DNA from: Flavobacterium okayamense
GTDB taxonomy: Bacteria > Bacteroidota > Bacteroidia > Flavobacteriales > Flavobacteriaceae
Length of the DNA stretch: 64,000 bases
NCBI RefSeq assembly: GCF_019702945.1
Contig: NZ_AP024749.1
Span: forward strand, 2,542,001 to 2,606,000
Reading direction: 5' to 3'
A model generated the notes under the pieces. The model worked only from the letters and a program-made list of their open reading frames with translations, was not told the origin of the DNA and ran no database searches. A program made the translations under genes and the position numbers. Positions 8,110-15,692 of this stretch are shown piece after piece (position 1 is the stretch's first letter; each line of letters opens with the position of its first letter).

Positions 8110-9528
8110 TTAATTGATCACAATTTTTTTAGTGGTAGCGTTATTAATCTTAACAATATAAACACCTGAATTTAAATCCGAAATATCTAAATCTAGTGTT
8201 AATAATTTATTTCCGTTACCATTTTTTACTTGACTACCTAAAATATTATACATACAAACTTCATCTATTTCATTTGAAGCTTCTATCTTCAATAAATTTG
8301 ATTTATTATCAACGTAAACCCTAAATTCATTTTCATTAAATGTATTTGAACTTAAAGTATTGGATTTTTTTAAAACAAAAAGTCCTCTTTCTATATCACT
8401 AACAATAATAGATCCACTAGCAAAATAAGGATAAACACTCCATGCACCATTATAGTTAGCCGTATTACTAGTTGGATATGTATCAAAAAAAGCTACTTCA
8501 TTAAGATTACCATTATCAATATCTGCAATATCAATTATTCTAAGACCAGCTCTGTAATTTGCTAAGTAAAAATCATTACCATCAACGTATCCATTATGAT
8601 CTATTGCATTTGTTGGACCAAAATAATTTGTTTTAAGCACTGGATTATCCAAATTACTCATATCAATAATAACTGATTTTGTATTAAACCCATAAGTAGA
8701 TTCATCAGTTTCATCTCCTAAAATAAAGTATTTTTGATCATCTGTTAACCAACCTTGATGTACATAATCTGCATTTGTGTAAGTAAACGTTGATAACAAA
8801 ATAGGATTAGCTTTATTTGAAACATCAACAACTACAACCTGATTTTCATTTGCTCCAAAAAATATTTCTTTTCCGTTATGTTCAGTATCAGGACCATTAT
8901 AAATAACAACTTGAGCATCATGAGTATAAGCTTCTGCACTATATCCACCAGCAGCTGTAGGGTTCAAAGGGTCTTGAATATTAATAAAATGTGGTCCTCC
9001 ACTAAATGTCAAAGTTCCAACAGCATATGCAAATCCAGTAGCTTCATTTATAACAATGTTATGACATCTACCAAAACCATTATAATAAGCATCTTGAGTA
9101 AAATTCACTGGTGGTGAAACAACATTTCTAAGCTTTGTTAAATCAAATACTTGCATTCCATGATTGGAAGCTTCACTAACAATAAAAGCATAGTTATTGT
9201 AAACTTTAATGTCTCTCCAAATACTATTAACTGTTGCAGTTGGCAATTTACCTAGATAAATTGGGGTAGTTGGATTTGTAATATCTACAAAAGCTGTATG
9301 ACTCGTCAAACCAATAATTGCATATTCTTTATTATCTAGCGGATCTGTCCATCCCCAAATATCATTCCCTTCAGCAGTTGCAGTTCCTCCTAATTGAGTA
9401 ATAGTTAAATTTGAATAAAGATCAATTTCATTACAAGGAAAAGAAGATGCAAATCCACCACTACAAGGTGTTTGAGAAAATACTTGTATACAAAATATTA
9501 GAGTTAAAGTAAAGAAAAGTTGTTTCAT
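8110..9528 (-). CDS. Choice-of-anchor B family protein with LVIVD repeats and T9SS sorting domain
   Basis: A 472-residue secreted protein. The signal peptide MKQLFFTLTLIFCIQVFS is followed by a beta-propeller domain made of LVIVD-type repeats, seen as recurring 'VDVSNKANPILLSTF', 'VDITNPTTPIYLGKL' and 'IDIADIDN' segments. These place it in the choice-of-anchor B family. The last 80 or so residues (from NTFNENEFRVYV, through CMYNILGSQV, to GVYIVKINNATTKKIVIN) form a type A T9SS sorting domain, so it should cross the outer membrane by T9SS. It is the first gene of a probable operon with the repeat lipoprotein at 6789. The biochemical role of the family is unknown. Binding or adhesion is the usual guess. 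Confidence 0.9.
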   Translation of the reverse strand: MKQLFFTLTLIFCIQVFSQTPCSGGFASSFPCNEIDLYSNLTITQLGGTATAEGNDIWGWTDPLDNKEYAIIGLTSHTAFVDITNPTTPIYLGKLPTATVNSIWRDIKVYNNYAFIVSEASNHGMQVFDLTKLRNVVSPPVNFTQDAYYNGFGRCHNIVINEATGFAYAVGTLTFSGGPHFINIQDPLNPTAAGGYSAEAYTHDAQVVIYNGPDTEHNGKEIFFGANENQVVVVDVSNKANPILLSTFTYTNADYVHQGWLTDDQKYFILGDETDESTYGFNTKSVIIDMSNLDNPVLKTNYFGPTNAIDHNGYVDGNDFYLANYRAGLRIIDIADIDNGNLNEVAFFDTYPTSNTANYNGAWSVYPYFASGSIIVSDIERGLFVLKKSNTLSSNTFNENEFRVYVDNKSNLLKIEASNEIDEVCMYNILGSQVKNGNGNKLLTLDLDISDLNSGVYIVKINNATTKKIVIN

Positions 9529-9608
9529 TTTATTATTAATGTTTAGACTTGGGCTATAAAAATACTAATTTTAAAAAAGATTTAATCAAATAAAATTATA
9601 TTTTATCT

Positions 9609-9616
9609 TAAATTTG
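9609..9616 (+). promoter_or_regulatory. -7 element of smpB promoter
   Basis: TAAATTTG matches the Bacteroidota TAnnTTTG -7 consensus and ends only 7 nt before the smpB ATG, so the mRNA leader is predicted to be 0-3 nt. No clear TTG -33 element is seen at the usual spacing. Confidence 0.6.
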
Positions 9617-9623
9617 CATCCCT

Positions 9624-10076
9624 ATGCAGAAAACCATAAACATACTCAATAAAAGAGCAAAATTCGATTACGAAATTTTAGATAAATACACTGCTGGAAT
9701 AGTACTTACAGGAACCGAAATCAAATCAATCCGTTTAGGTAAAGCTTCTATTGCTGAAAGTTTCTGTGAATTTCATAATGGCGAATTATTTGTAATCAAC
9801 TCTAATATAGAAGAGTATGCTTTTGGAACACATTACAACCATAGAGCTAAAAGCGAACGCAAACTTCTTTTAAACAAAAAAGAATTGCGTAAGCTTGAAA
9901 AAGATGCTCAAAATAAAGGATTAACTATTGTTCCATTACGTTTATTCACAAACGAAAAAGGATTAGCTAAACTCGATATCGCGCTTTGTCGTGGTAAGAA
10001 AAACTATGACAAACGTGAAACTATAAAAGATCGCGATACCAAACGTGATTTAGATCGAATTAAGAAAAGTCATTAA
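9624..10076 (+). CDS. smpB: SsrA-binding protein SmpB
   Basis: A 150-residue SmpB, the tmRNA partner that brings tmRNA to stalled ribosomes for trans-translation. The family core is clear: [51 protein letters not shown] and the C-terminal basic tail [15 protein letters not shown], which enters the empty mRNA channel. The start ATG lies directly behind a TAAATTTG promoter element, suggesting a nearly leaderless transcript. A small HTH gene follows 6 bp downstream on the same strand. No ssrA gene is seen in this window. Confidence 0.97.
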   Translation: MQKTINILNKRAKFDYEILDKYTAGIVLTGTEIKSIRLGKASIAESFCEFHNGELFVINSNIEEYAFGTHYNHRAKSERKLLLNKKELRKLEKDAQNKGLTIVPLRLFTNEKGLAKLDIALCRGKKNYDKRETIKDRDTKRDLDRIKKSH

Positions 10077-10082
10077 TTCGTT

Positions 10083-10445
10083 ATGAAAGATTTACTTAAA
10101 AAAGGTCGAGAAACAAAAGGTTATTCTACAAGAAAACTTGGAGAATTAGCCGAAATTGACCAAGCTTTGATAAGTAAATTTGAAAATGGTTTTCGTATTC
10201 CTACTAAAAAACAAATTCAAACCTTATCGAGTTTACTTGAAATTGATTTAAAACAATTATTAGTCGCTTGGTATAAAGTTAAATTAGATAAAAACTTCGA
10301 TTTAAATCCGTTTGCCATTCAAGCAATTACTGAAATTCTTCAAGAAAAAGGAATTGAAGTTAGTCCAAAATCGAAAGAAAAAGAAATTGCTTCAATCTTA
10401 GACGAAATCGAAATCTTGAAACAAAAATTAACGGGATTAAAATAA
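10083..10445 (+). CDS. XRE-family helix-turn-helix regulator
   Basis: A 120-residue protein with a Cro/CI-type HTH at about residues 4-58: LLKKGRETKGYSTRKLGELAE, then the recognition segment DQALISKFENGFRIPTKKQI. A C-terminal helical segment (SILDEIEILKQKLTGL) may be a dimerisation coil. It follows smpB by 6 bp and is likely cotranscribed with it. The recognition helix and short length resemble controller proteins of restriction systems, but no restriction or methylase gene is adjacent, so a housekeeping or autoregulatory role is as likely. The targets are unknown. Confidence 0.85.
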   Translation: MKDLLKKGRETKGYSTRKLGELAEIDQALISKFENGFRIPTKKQIQTLSSLLEIDLKQLLVAWYKVKLDKNFDLNPFAIQAITEILQEKGIEVSPKSKEKEIASILDEIEILKQKLTGLK

Positions 10446-10473
10446 TCAGTTACGTTTTTCATTTTACCCAAAT

Positions 10474-11115
10474 CTAATTTTTATCTTCTAAAAGTGGAAC
10501 AAATCGAAATTCACCAAATTCATGCTTTTCAAACTGTGTTTCATTCTTGCGAATTAAAAGTGTCATAATTTGTTCTTTATCACCTAAAGGAATAACTAGC
10601 CTTCCTCCTACTTTTAATTGCGCCATCAATGGTTCAGGAATAAATGGCGCTCCTGCCGTAACTATAATACTATCAAACGGAGCTTCTTCTGGTAAACCTT
10701 TATAACCATCTCCAAAAATTAATCGTTTTGGGCGAATATTCAACTTTGGAAGTAATAATGATGTTTTTTTAAATAATTCGTTTTGTCTTTCAATGGAAAA
10801 AACTTTGGCTCCCATTAAACATAAAACAGCGCATTGGTAACCACTTCCCGTTCCAATTTCTAGAATTTTATCGTCTTTTTTAACTTCTAAAAGCTGACTT
10901 TGAAATGCAACTGTATAAGGTTGTGAAATGGTTTGTCCTGCTGCAATAGGAAAGGCTTTATCTTGATAGGCAAAATCTTCAAAACTCGACTCCATAAAGT
11001 TGTGCCTCGGAATTTTTCGAATGGCTTCCAATACTGTTTTATCGGTTATCCCTTTTTCTTCTAAAAGTGTAACCAGTTTATTACGAAGTCCTTGATGTTT
11101 TTGGGTATCTCTCAA
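10474..11115 (-). CDS. pcm: Protein-L-isoaspartate O-methyltransferase
   Basis: A 213-residue PCMT that methylates the alpha-carboxyl of L-isoaspartyl residues using S-adenosylmethionine, starting repair of age-damaged proteins. Visible motifs are the family's QTISQPYTVAFQ (61-72), the SAM-binding motif I ILEIGTGSGYQ (84-94), and the post-I motif VFSIERQ. The length fits the cytosolic bacterial enzyme. It is convergent with the HTH gene, with a 28-bp gap, and divergent from the Gfo/Idh gene. The start is the ATG at 11115, giving the usual short N-terminus. Confidence 0.95.
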   Translation of the reverse strand: MRDTQKHQGLRNKLVTLLEEKGITDKTVLEAIRKIPRHNFMESSFEDFAYQDKAFPIAAGQTISQPYTVAFQSQLLEVKKDDKILEIGTGSGYQCAVLCLMGAKVFSIERQNELFKKTSLLLPKLNIRPKRLIFGDGYKGLPEEAPFDSIIVTAGAPFIPEPLMAQLKVGGRLVIPLGDKEQIMTLLIRKNETQFEKHEFGEFRFVPLLEDKN

Positions 11116-11172
11116 TTTTGAAGGATTTAGTTTCGGTAAAATTATAGCTTAAAAAACAAAAAATCAAACAGA

Positions 11173-11207
11173 AAAACTTTAAACTTTAAACTTTTAAACT
11201 CAAAACT
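11173..11207. repeat. Short A/T tandem repeat (TTTAAACT type)
   Basis: The stretch repeats AAACTTT about four times in imperfect tandem, just upstream of the promoter element of the Gfo/Idh gene. A looser version occurs downstream of that gene in 12212-12300. It may be a simple-sequence tract without function, or a spacing element that can vary in length. Confidence 0.4.
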
Positions 11208-11214
11208 AAAATAG

Positions 11215-11222
11215 TACATTTG
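11215..11222 (+). promoter_or_regulatory. -7 element before the Gfo/Idh gene
   Basis: TACATTTG matches TAnnTTTG and lies 17 bp before the ATG at 11240. No good TTG -33 box is present because the upstream DNA is the AAACTTT tract. Confidence 0.5.
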
Positions 11223-11239
11223 TTGAAAATACTTTGTTT

Positions 11240-12211
11240 ATGTTAAAAGTTGGTGTTCTGGGTGCTGGCCACTTGGGAAAAATACATTTACGATTACTTA
11301 ATCAATCTTCAAAATATGAATTAGTTGGTTTTTATGACCCTTTTGAAGATAATGCCAATAAAGTTTCTAAAGAGTTTGGCTATAAAAAATTCAATACTAT
11401 TTCCGAATTAATTGCAGCCGTTGATGTTGTGGATATTGTAACACCTACATTATCCCATCATGATTGTGCTTTAGAAGCAATTAGAGCTGGAAAACACGTT
11501 TTTATTGAAAAACCTATTTCAAACACTGTTGCTGAAGCCGAAGAAATTATTGCTTTGGCAAAAGAATACAATGTAAAAGGTCAAGTTGGACATGTAGAAC
11601 GCTTTAATCCTGCTTTTACTTCGGTTAAAGATAAGATAGAAAACCCAATGTTTATTGAAACGCATCGTTTAGCAGAGTTCAATCCAAGAGGAACTGATGT
11701 TCCTGTGGTTTTAGACTTAATGATTCATGATATCGATGCTATTCTAAGTGTAGTTAAATCGAAAGTAAAATCAGTTAATGCTAGCGGTGTTGCCGTAATT
11801 TCAGACTCTCCAGACATTTCAAATGCACGTATCGAATTTGAAAACGGTTGTGTTGCGAATGTAACGTCGAGCCGAATTTCAATGAAAAATATGCGTAAAT
11901 CGCGTTTCTTTCAAAAAGATGCTTATATCTCTGTTGATTATTTAGACAAGGTTTGTGAAGTTGTAAAAATGAAAGACGCTCCAGAAGTTCCTGGTGATTT
12001 TGATATGATTCTTCAAAATGCCGAAGGCGTTAAAAAACAAATCTATTTCGATAATCCACAAGTAAGTGCTAACAACGCTATTTTAGACGAGTTAGAAACA
12101 TTTGCTGATGCTATCAATAACAACACCACTCCTATTGTTACATTAGAAGATGGAACGGAAGCATTACGCGTAGCCTATATGATTATTGAATCAATGGAAA
12201 ATAAAAAATAG
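11240..12211 (+). CDS. Gfo/Idh/MocA family NAD(P)-dependent oxidoreductase
   Basis: A two-domain dehydrogenase of 323 residues. The N-terminal Rossmann fold begins KVGVLGAGHLGKIH (GxGxxG at 8-13), and the family signature HVFIEKPIS lies at about 86-94, with the EKP Lys near 91. VLDLMIHDIDAILS carries the catalytic-region His/Asp typical of MviM-like proteins. I use the ATG at 11240 rather than the TTG two codons upstream. It heads a long same-strand run but is separated from the next gene by 99 bp. The family oxidises sugars, inositols or amino-sugar derivatives. This subgroup's substrate is not evident. Confidence 0.92.
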   Translation: MLKVGVLGAGHLGKIHLRLLNQSSKYELVGFYDPFEDNANKVSKEFGYKKFNTISELIAAVDVVDIVTPTLSHHDCALEAIRAGKHVFIEKPISNTVAEAEEIIALAKEYNVKGQVGHVERFNPAFTSVKDKIENPMFIETHRLAEFNPRGTDVPVVLDLMIHDIDAILSVVKSKVKSVNASGVAVISDSPDISNARIEFENGCVANVTSSRISMKNMRKSRFFQKDAYISVDYLDKVCEVVKMKDAPEVPGDFDMILQNAEGVKKQIYFDNPQVSANNAILDELETFADAINNNTTPIVTLEDGTEALRVAYMIIESMENKK

Positions 12212-12238
12212 TTTAAAAATTTAAGATTTAATTAGTTC

Positions 12239-12255
12239 AAAAGTTGAAACAACTT
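12239..12255. promoter_or_regulatory. Palindrome upstream of the 3-hydroxyacyl-CoA dehydrogenase gene
   Basis: AAAGTTG and CAACTTT form a perfect seven-base inverted repeat around AAA, 55 bp upstream of the ATG at 12311. There is no T-tract after it on the + strand, so it is not a standard terminator for the preceding gene. The size suits a dimeric repressor such as a TetR-type regulator. This is inferred from symmetry and position only. Confidence 0.35.
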
Positions 12256-12310
12256 TAAACAAATTATTAAACAAAATTAAAACTCAAATAAAACAAACAA
12301 AACTTAAAAA

Positions 12311-13201
12311 ATGAATACAATCGCAGTTATAGGTGCAGGAACTATGGGCAACGGTATTGCTCATACATTTGCACAATCAGGATTTACAGTAAAATTAATC
12401 GATATTTCAGAAGCCGCTATTGAAAGAGGTATGAAAACTATTGCAACTAACTTAGACAGAATGGTTGCTAAAGGTAGTATTACCGAAGACGATAAAATGA
12501 AAACCATTGGCAACATCATTACATATACTGATGTTAAAGATGGCGTTGTAGGTTGTGATTTAGTAGTTGAAGCGGCTACAGAAAACATTGATTTGAAACT
12601 TAAAATCTTCAAACAGTTAAGTGACGTTTGCGACCATAATACTATTTTAGCAACAAACACATCTTCGATTTCAATTACACAAATTGCAGCTGCTGTGGTT
12701 CATCCAGAGCGCGTTATAGGAATGCACTTTATGAATCCGGTGCCAATTATGAAATTGGTTGAAATTATACGTGGTTACAATACTTCAGATGAAGTAACTA
12801 AAATCATCATGGACTTATCAGTTAAATTAGGAAAAGTTCCAACAGAAGTTAACGATTATCCTGGATTCGTTGCGAATAGAATTTTAATGCCAATGATTAA
12901 CGAAGCTATCGAAACGTTATACAATGGTGTTGGTGGTGTAGCTGAAATTGATACGGTAATGAAATTAGGAATGGCACATCCAATGGGTCCATTACAATTA
13001 GCCGATTTTATTGGACTTGATGTGTGTTTATCTATCTTAAACGTAATGTACAACGGATTTAAGAATCCTAAATATGCTCCATGTCCATTATTAGTAAACA
13101 TGGTAATGGCAGGAAAATTAGGAGTAAAATCTGGTGAAGGTTTCTACGATTATTCTGAAAGTAAAAAAGCAGAAAAAGTAGCTTCTCAATTTAGTAAATA
13201 G
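12311..13201 (+). CDS. 3-hydroxyacyl-CoA (3-hydroxybutyryl-CoA) dehydrogenase
   Basis: A 296-residue single-function enzyme that oxidises (S)-3-hydroxyacyl-CoA with NAD+. The N-terminal Rossmann motif is GAGTMG at 8-13, then DLVVEAATEN near 83-92, and the catalytic His139 in GMHFMNPVPIMKLVE. The C-terminal helical domain (PGFVANRILMPMINEA, PMGPLQLADFIGLD) is complete. The size is that of Hbd/PaaH rather than the fused FadB. No thiolase or crotonase gene is nearby, so whether it serves beta-oxidation, butyrate/PHB-type or aromatic degradation cannot be told. A palindrome lies upstream and an unusual double hairpin lies downstream. Confidence 0.95.
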   Translation: MNTIAVIGAGTMGNGIAHTFAQSGFTVKLIDISEAAIERGMKTIATNLDRMVAKGSITEDDKMKTIGNIITYTDVKDGVVGCDLVVEAATENIDLKLKIFKQLSDVCDHNTILATNTSSISITQIAAAVVHPERVIGMHFMNPVPIMKLVEIIRGYNTSDEVTKIIMDLSVKLGKVPTEVNDYPGFVANRILMPMINEAIETLYNGVGGVAEIDTVMKLGMAHPMGPLQLADFIGLDVCLSILNVMYNGFKNPKYAPCPLLVNMVMAGKLGVKSGEGFYDYSESKKAEKVASQFSK

Positions 13202-13205
13202 TAAA

Positions 13206-13254
13206 AAGGGATTAGGGATAAGTATATTTTGCTTATCCCTTATTTCTTATCCCT
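13206..13254 (+). other. Alternative hairpin region between two genes
   Basis: The gap contains two AGGGAT copies on the left and two (CTT)ATCCCT copies on the right. The best stem pairs AGGGATAAG (13214-13222) with CTTATCCCT (13232-13240). The second CTTATCCCT copy (13246-13254) can replace the first. There is no T-tract directly after the first stem. It may be a weak terminator for the dehydrogenase gene or a switchable leader for the DUF1015 gene. Confidence 0.45.
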
Positions 13255-13269
13255 GACAACTTAAAGTAA

Positions 13270-14496
13270 ATGGCTAAAATCATTCCTTTTAAAGCGGTTC
13301 GTCCTGCTGAAGATAAAGTTTCCTTGGTAACTTGCAGAAATTACGACGATTATAGTCAGGCTGAATTAGCGGCTTGGTTAAACTTTAATCCGTATTCATT
13401 TTTACATGTTATCAATCCGGCTTATGTTCATTCACATACCACAAGTTGGGACAAACGTTTTAAAGGTGTAGCGCTAAAATATCAAGATTTTAAGCGAGAA
13501 GGTGTTTTTGTGACTGAAGAAAAGCCTAATTTTTACATCTACGAAATTAAATCGAAAACCAATTCTTTTACTGGAATTTTAGCAGGAACTTCGGTTGATG
13601 ATTATCAAAATAATCACATAAAAAAACACGAAGACACTTTACAATATCGTGTAGAATTGTTTAAAGATTATTTGCATCAAACACGTTTTAATACTGAGCC
13701 TGTTCTAATTACGTATCCTGATAGTGTTGAACTGAATACTTGGATTTCTCTCAAGAAAAAAAGCAAACCTTTATATTCATTTTCAACAACTAACAAAGAA
13801 ACACATACACTTTGGAAAATTGATACTGAAAGTGATATCGATTGGTTAGTACAACATTTTGAAAATATTCCGAATCTTTATATTGCCGACGGACATCATC
13901 GTTCGTCATCGGCAGAATTGTTAAGACAACAGGACCAACATCTAAACAATCCTAATTTAGATTATTTCCTAAGTTTTTTAATTGCTGAAAGTAATGTAAA
14001 AATTTACGAATTCAATAGAGTAATTCGCGATTTAAATGATTTTAGTAAAGATCAATTTTTAGAAAAATTAGGAGAAAATTTTAATATTGAATTAAAGGAA
14101 CAAGAACTTTGGAAACCTTCTAAAAAGGGGAAATTCGGAATGTACTTAGATGGAAAATTCTATGCTTTAACATTTAAAGACTCTGATTTTCTGGACAAAA
14201 ATGCTTCGGTATTAAACCAACTCGATGCGCAAATTTTATACGATACGGTTTTACAGCCCATTTTAAATATTGGTAACTTACGTAACGACGAAAGAATCGA
14301 TTATATTTCTGGGAAACAACCCATTACTGAAATTAAATCTGCTGTTGATGGTGGCGAATTTGCCGTTGGCTTCATGTTATATCCTTCTGATATTAATGAA
14401 ATTAAATCAATTGCCGACGCCGATTTAATTATGCCTCCAAAATCTACTTACATCGAACCTAAATTTAGAAGCGGTTTGGTTGTTTATGAATTATAA
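13270..14496 (+). CDS. DUF1015 family protein
   Basis: A 408-residue cytosolic protein of the DUF1015 family. The hallmark is YIADGHHRSSSAELL at about residue 204, and further conserved blocks are IIPFKAVRPAEDKVSLV at the N-terminus, FNPYSFLHVINP, and RNDERIDYISGK near the C-terminus. In Bacteroidota members often sit beside serine-synthesis genes (serA/serC), but none is present here. The molecular function is not established. The downstream membrane-protein gene begins 3 bp after its stop, so the two are probably cotranscribed. Confidence 0.9.
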   Translation: MAKIIPFKAVRPAEDKVSLVTCRNYDDYSQAELAAWLNFNPYSFLHVINPAYVHSHTTSWDKRFKGVALKYQDFKREGVFVTEEKPNFYIYEIKSKTNSFTGILAGTSVDDYQNNHIKKHEDTLQYRVELFKDYLHQTRFNTEPVLITYPDSVELNTWISLKKKSKPLYSFSTTNKETHTLWKIDTESDIDWLVQHFENIPNLYIADGHHRSSSAELLRQQDQHLNNPNLDYFLSFLIAESNVKIYEFNRVIRDLNDFSKDQFLEKLGENFNIELKEQELWKPSKKGKFGMYLDGKFYALTFKDSDFLDKNASVLNQLDAQILYDTVLQPILNIGNLRNDERIDYISGKQPITEIKSAVDGGEFAVGFMLYPSDINEIKSIADADLIMPPKSTYIEPKFRSGLVVYEL

Positions 14497-14499
14497 ACA

Positions 14500-15000
14500 A
14501 TGGATAATATATTAAAAATACAATTTAAACCATTAAAGGTAATTCTATTATTCACCTTTTCATTAATAATATTGCTTCTTGCAATCTATGGCTTTTTAAA
14601 TACAATTTATTTATTAATACTCCCTTTTATTATTTTTATATTTCATATTTTATTCTATGTAATTAACTTTTATCATCTTTTAAAATATAAATACGTTTTA
14701 GAAATAAATGAATCTGAAATAATTTATCTTCCATTAAACTTAAAAATAGAATTTACAAAAGTTGATTACATAGAAATTGGTAGTTATTCTAGAAGTGATT
14801 TGTTAGTTATAAAATTATCGGATTTTGCTTTAGTGAAAAAGCTATTAACTAGTAATTTATTGAGGTATTTGTTTTACATTAATTTCAAATCAATGGGAAA
14901 AAATATCATTTTTTTTCGCTTTTCAATTTTAGATATATCTGAAATTGAATTAAAAAAACATCTAATAAAATATATTTCTAAAGAAAAAATATCAATTTAA
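14500..15000 (+). CDS. Predicted membrane protein, possible PH-like domain
   Basis: A 166-residue protein with two N-terminal transmembrane helices (about 13-31 and 34-58: VILLFTFSLIILLLAIYGFL and a second Ile/Phe-rich stretch). The hydrophilic remainder reads as beta strands (YVLEINESEIIYLPL, IEFTKVDYIEIGSY, LLVIKL) ending in a helix. Two TM helices plus a strand pattern of this kind resembles the STM3941/bPH family, but this is a weak guess. The gene is squeezed between DUF1015 (3 bp) and yggS (6 bp), so it is likely part of the same transcript. Its base composition is even more A/T-rich than its neighbours. No function is assigned. Confidence 0.75.
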   Translation: MDNILKIQFKPLKVILLFTFSLIILLLAIYGFLNTIYLLILPFIIFIFHILFYVINFYHLLKYKYVLEINESEIIYLPLNLKIEFTKVDYIEIGSYSRSDLLVIKLSDFALVKKLLTSNLLRYLFYINFKSMGKNIIFFRFSILDISEIELKKHLIKYISKEKISI

Positions 15001-15006
15001 CAAACA

Positions 15007-15672
15007 ATGTCAATCTCACAAAACCTAAATAACATAAAATCTTCACTACCAGAACACGTTACTTTAGTTGCGGTTTCAAAAACAAAACCAAATGCTGATA
15101 TTTTGGAAGCGTATGAAGCTGGTCAACGTGTTTTTGGAGAAAATTATGTACAAGAATTAGTCGAAAAACACGACCAACTTCCTAAAGATATTGAATGGCA
15201 TTTTATAGGACATTTGCAATCGCGTAAAGCCAAATTAATTGCGCCTTTTGTAAGTTTAATTCATGGCGTTGATAGTTTAAAATTACTTCTTGAAATCAAC
15301 AAACAAGCGCAAAAAAACAATCGAGTAATCGATTGTTTACTTCAAGTTCATATTGCCGATGAAGAAACGAAGTTTGGTTTAGATGAAAGTGAGTTAGAAG
15401 AGATTCTTCACTTCGTTCAGAATGACAAAAATGAGATAAAAAATGTTCGAATTGTTGGTTTAATGGGAATGGCAACCTTTACCGAAGACCAAAACCAAAT
15501 TAAAAAAGAGTTTGAGAGTTTAAAATCACTTTTCGATAAATTCAAGACTCAAAATCCCGATTTCAAAACGCTTTCATTGGGTATGAGTGGCGATTATGAA
15601 TTAGCAATTTCTTGCGGAAGTACTATGGTTCGAATTGGAAGTAGTATATTTGGAAACAGAAATTACAATTAA
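15007..15672 (+). CDS. YggS family PLP homeostasis protein
   Basis: A 221-residue PLP-binding TIM-barrel protein (YggS/PLPBP), involved in keeping free pyridoxal phosphate and amino acids balanced. The PLP lysine is Lys25 in VAVSKTKP. FGENYVQE, WHFIGHLQSRK, CLLQVHIADEETKFGLDE, VGLMGMAT and LSLGMSGDYELAI(S)CGSTMVRIGSSIFG are all present. Residues 133-142 (ILHFVQNDKN) are encoded by a sequence that looks like a dispersed flavobacterial repeat and replace the variable loop before VGLMGMAT. The protein otherwise appears intact. Confidence 0.95.
   Translation: MSISQNLNNIKSSLPEHVTLVAVSKTKPNADILEAYEAGQRVFGENYVQELVEKHDQLPKDIEWHFIGHLQSRKAKLIAPFVSLIHGVDSLKLLLEINKQAQKNNRVIDCLLQVHIADEETKFGLDESELEEILHFVQNDKNEIKNVRIVGLMGMATFTEDQNQIKKEFESLKSLFDKFKTQNPDFKTLSLGMSGDYELAISCGSTMVRIGSSIFGNRNYN
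15400..15436 (+). repeat. Repeat-like element inside yggS
   Basis: ATTCTTCACTTCGTTCAGAA followed by TGACAAAAATGAG resembles dispersed intergenic repeats I recall from Flavobacteriaceae and other genomes (the '...TTCG-TTCAGAATGAC...' type). The outer ATTCT/AGAAT bases form an inverted repeat. Here it is in frame and encodes ILHFVQNDKN (residues 133-142). Only one copy is seen in this window, so its repeat status rests on recollection and not on counting. Confidence 0.5.
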
Positions 15673-15692
15673 ATTACATTTTTTAAAATTAC

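Noticed and set aside
10083..10445. Restriction-modification controller or antitoxin reading of the XRE gene
   Set aside because: No endonuclease, methylase or toxin gene is next to it. Its neighbours are smpB and pcm.
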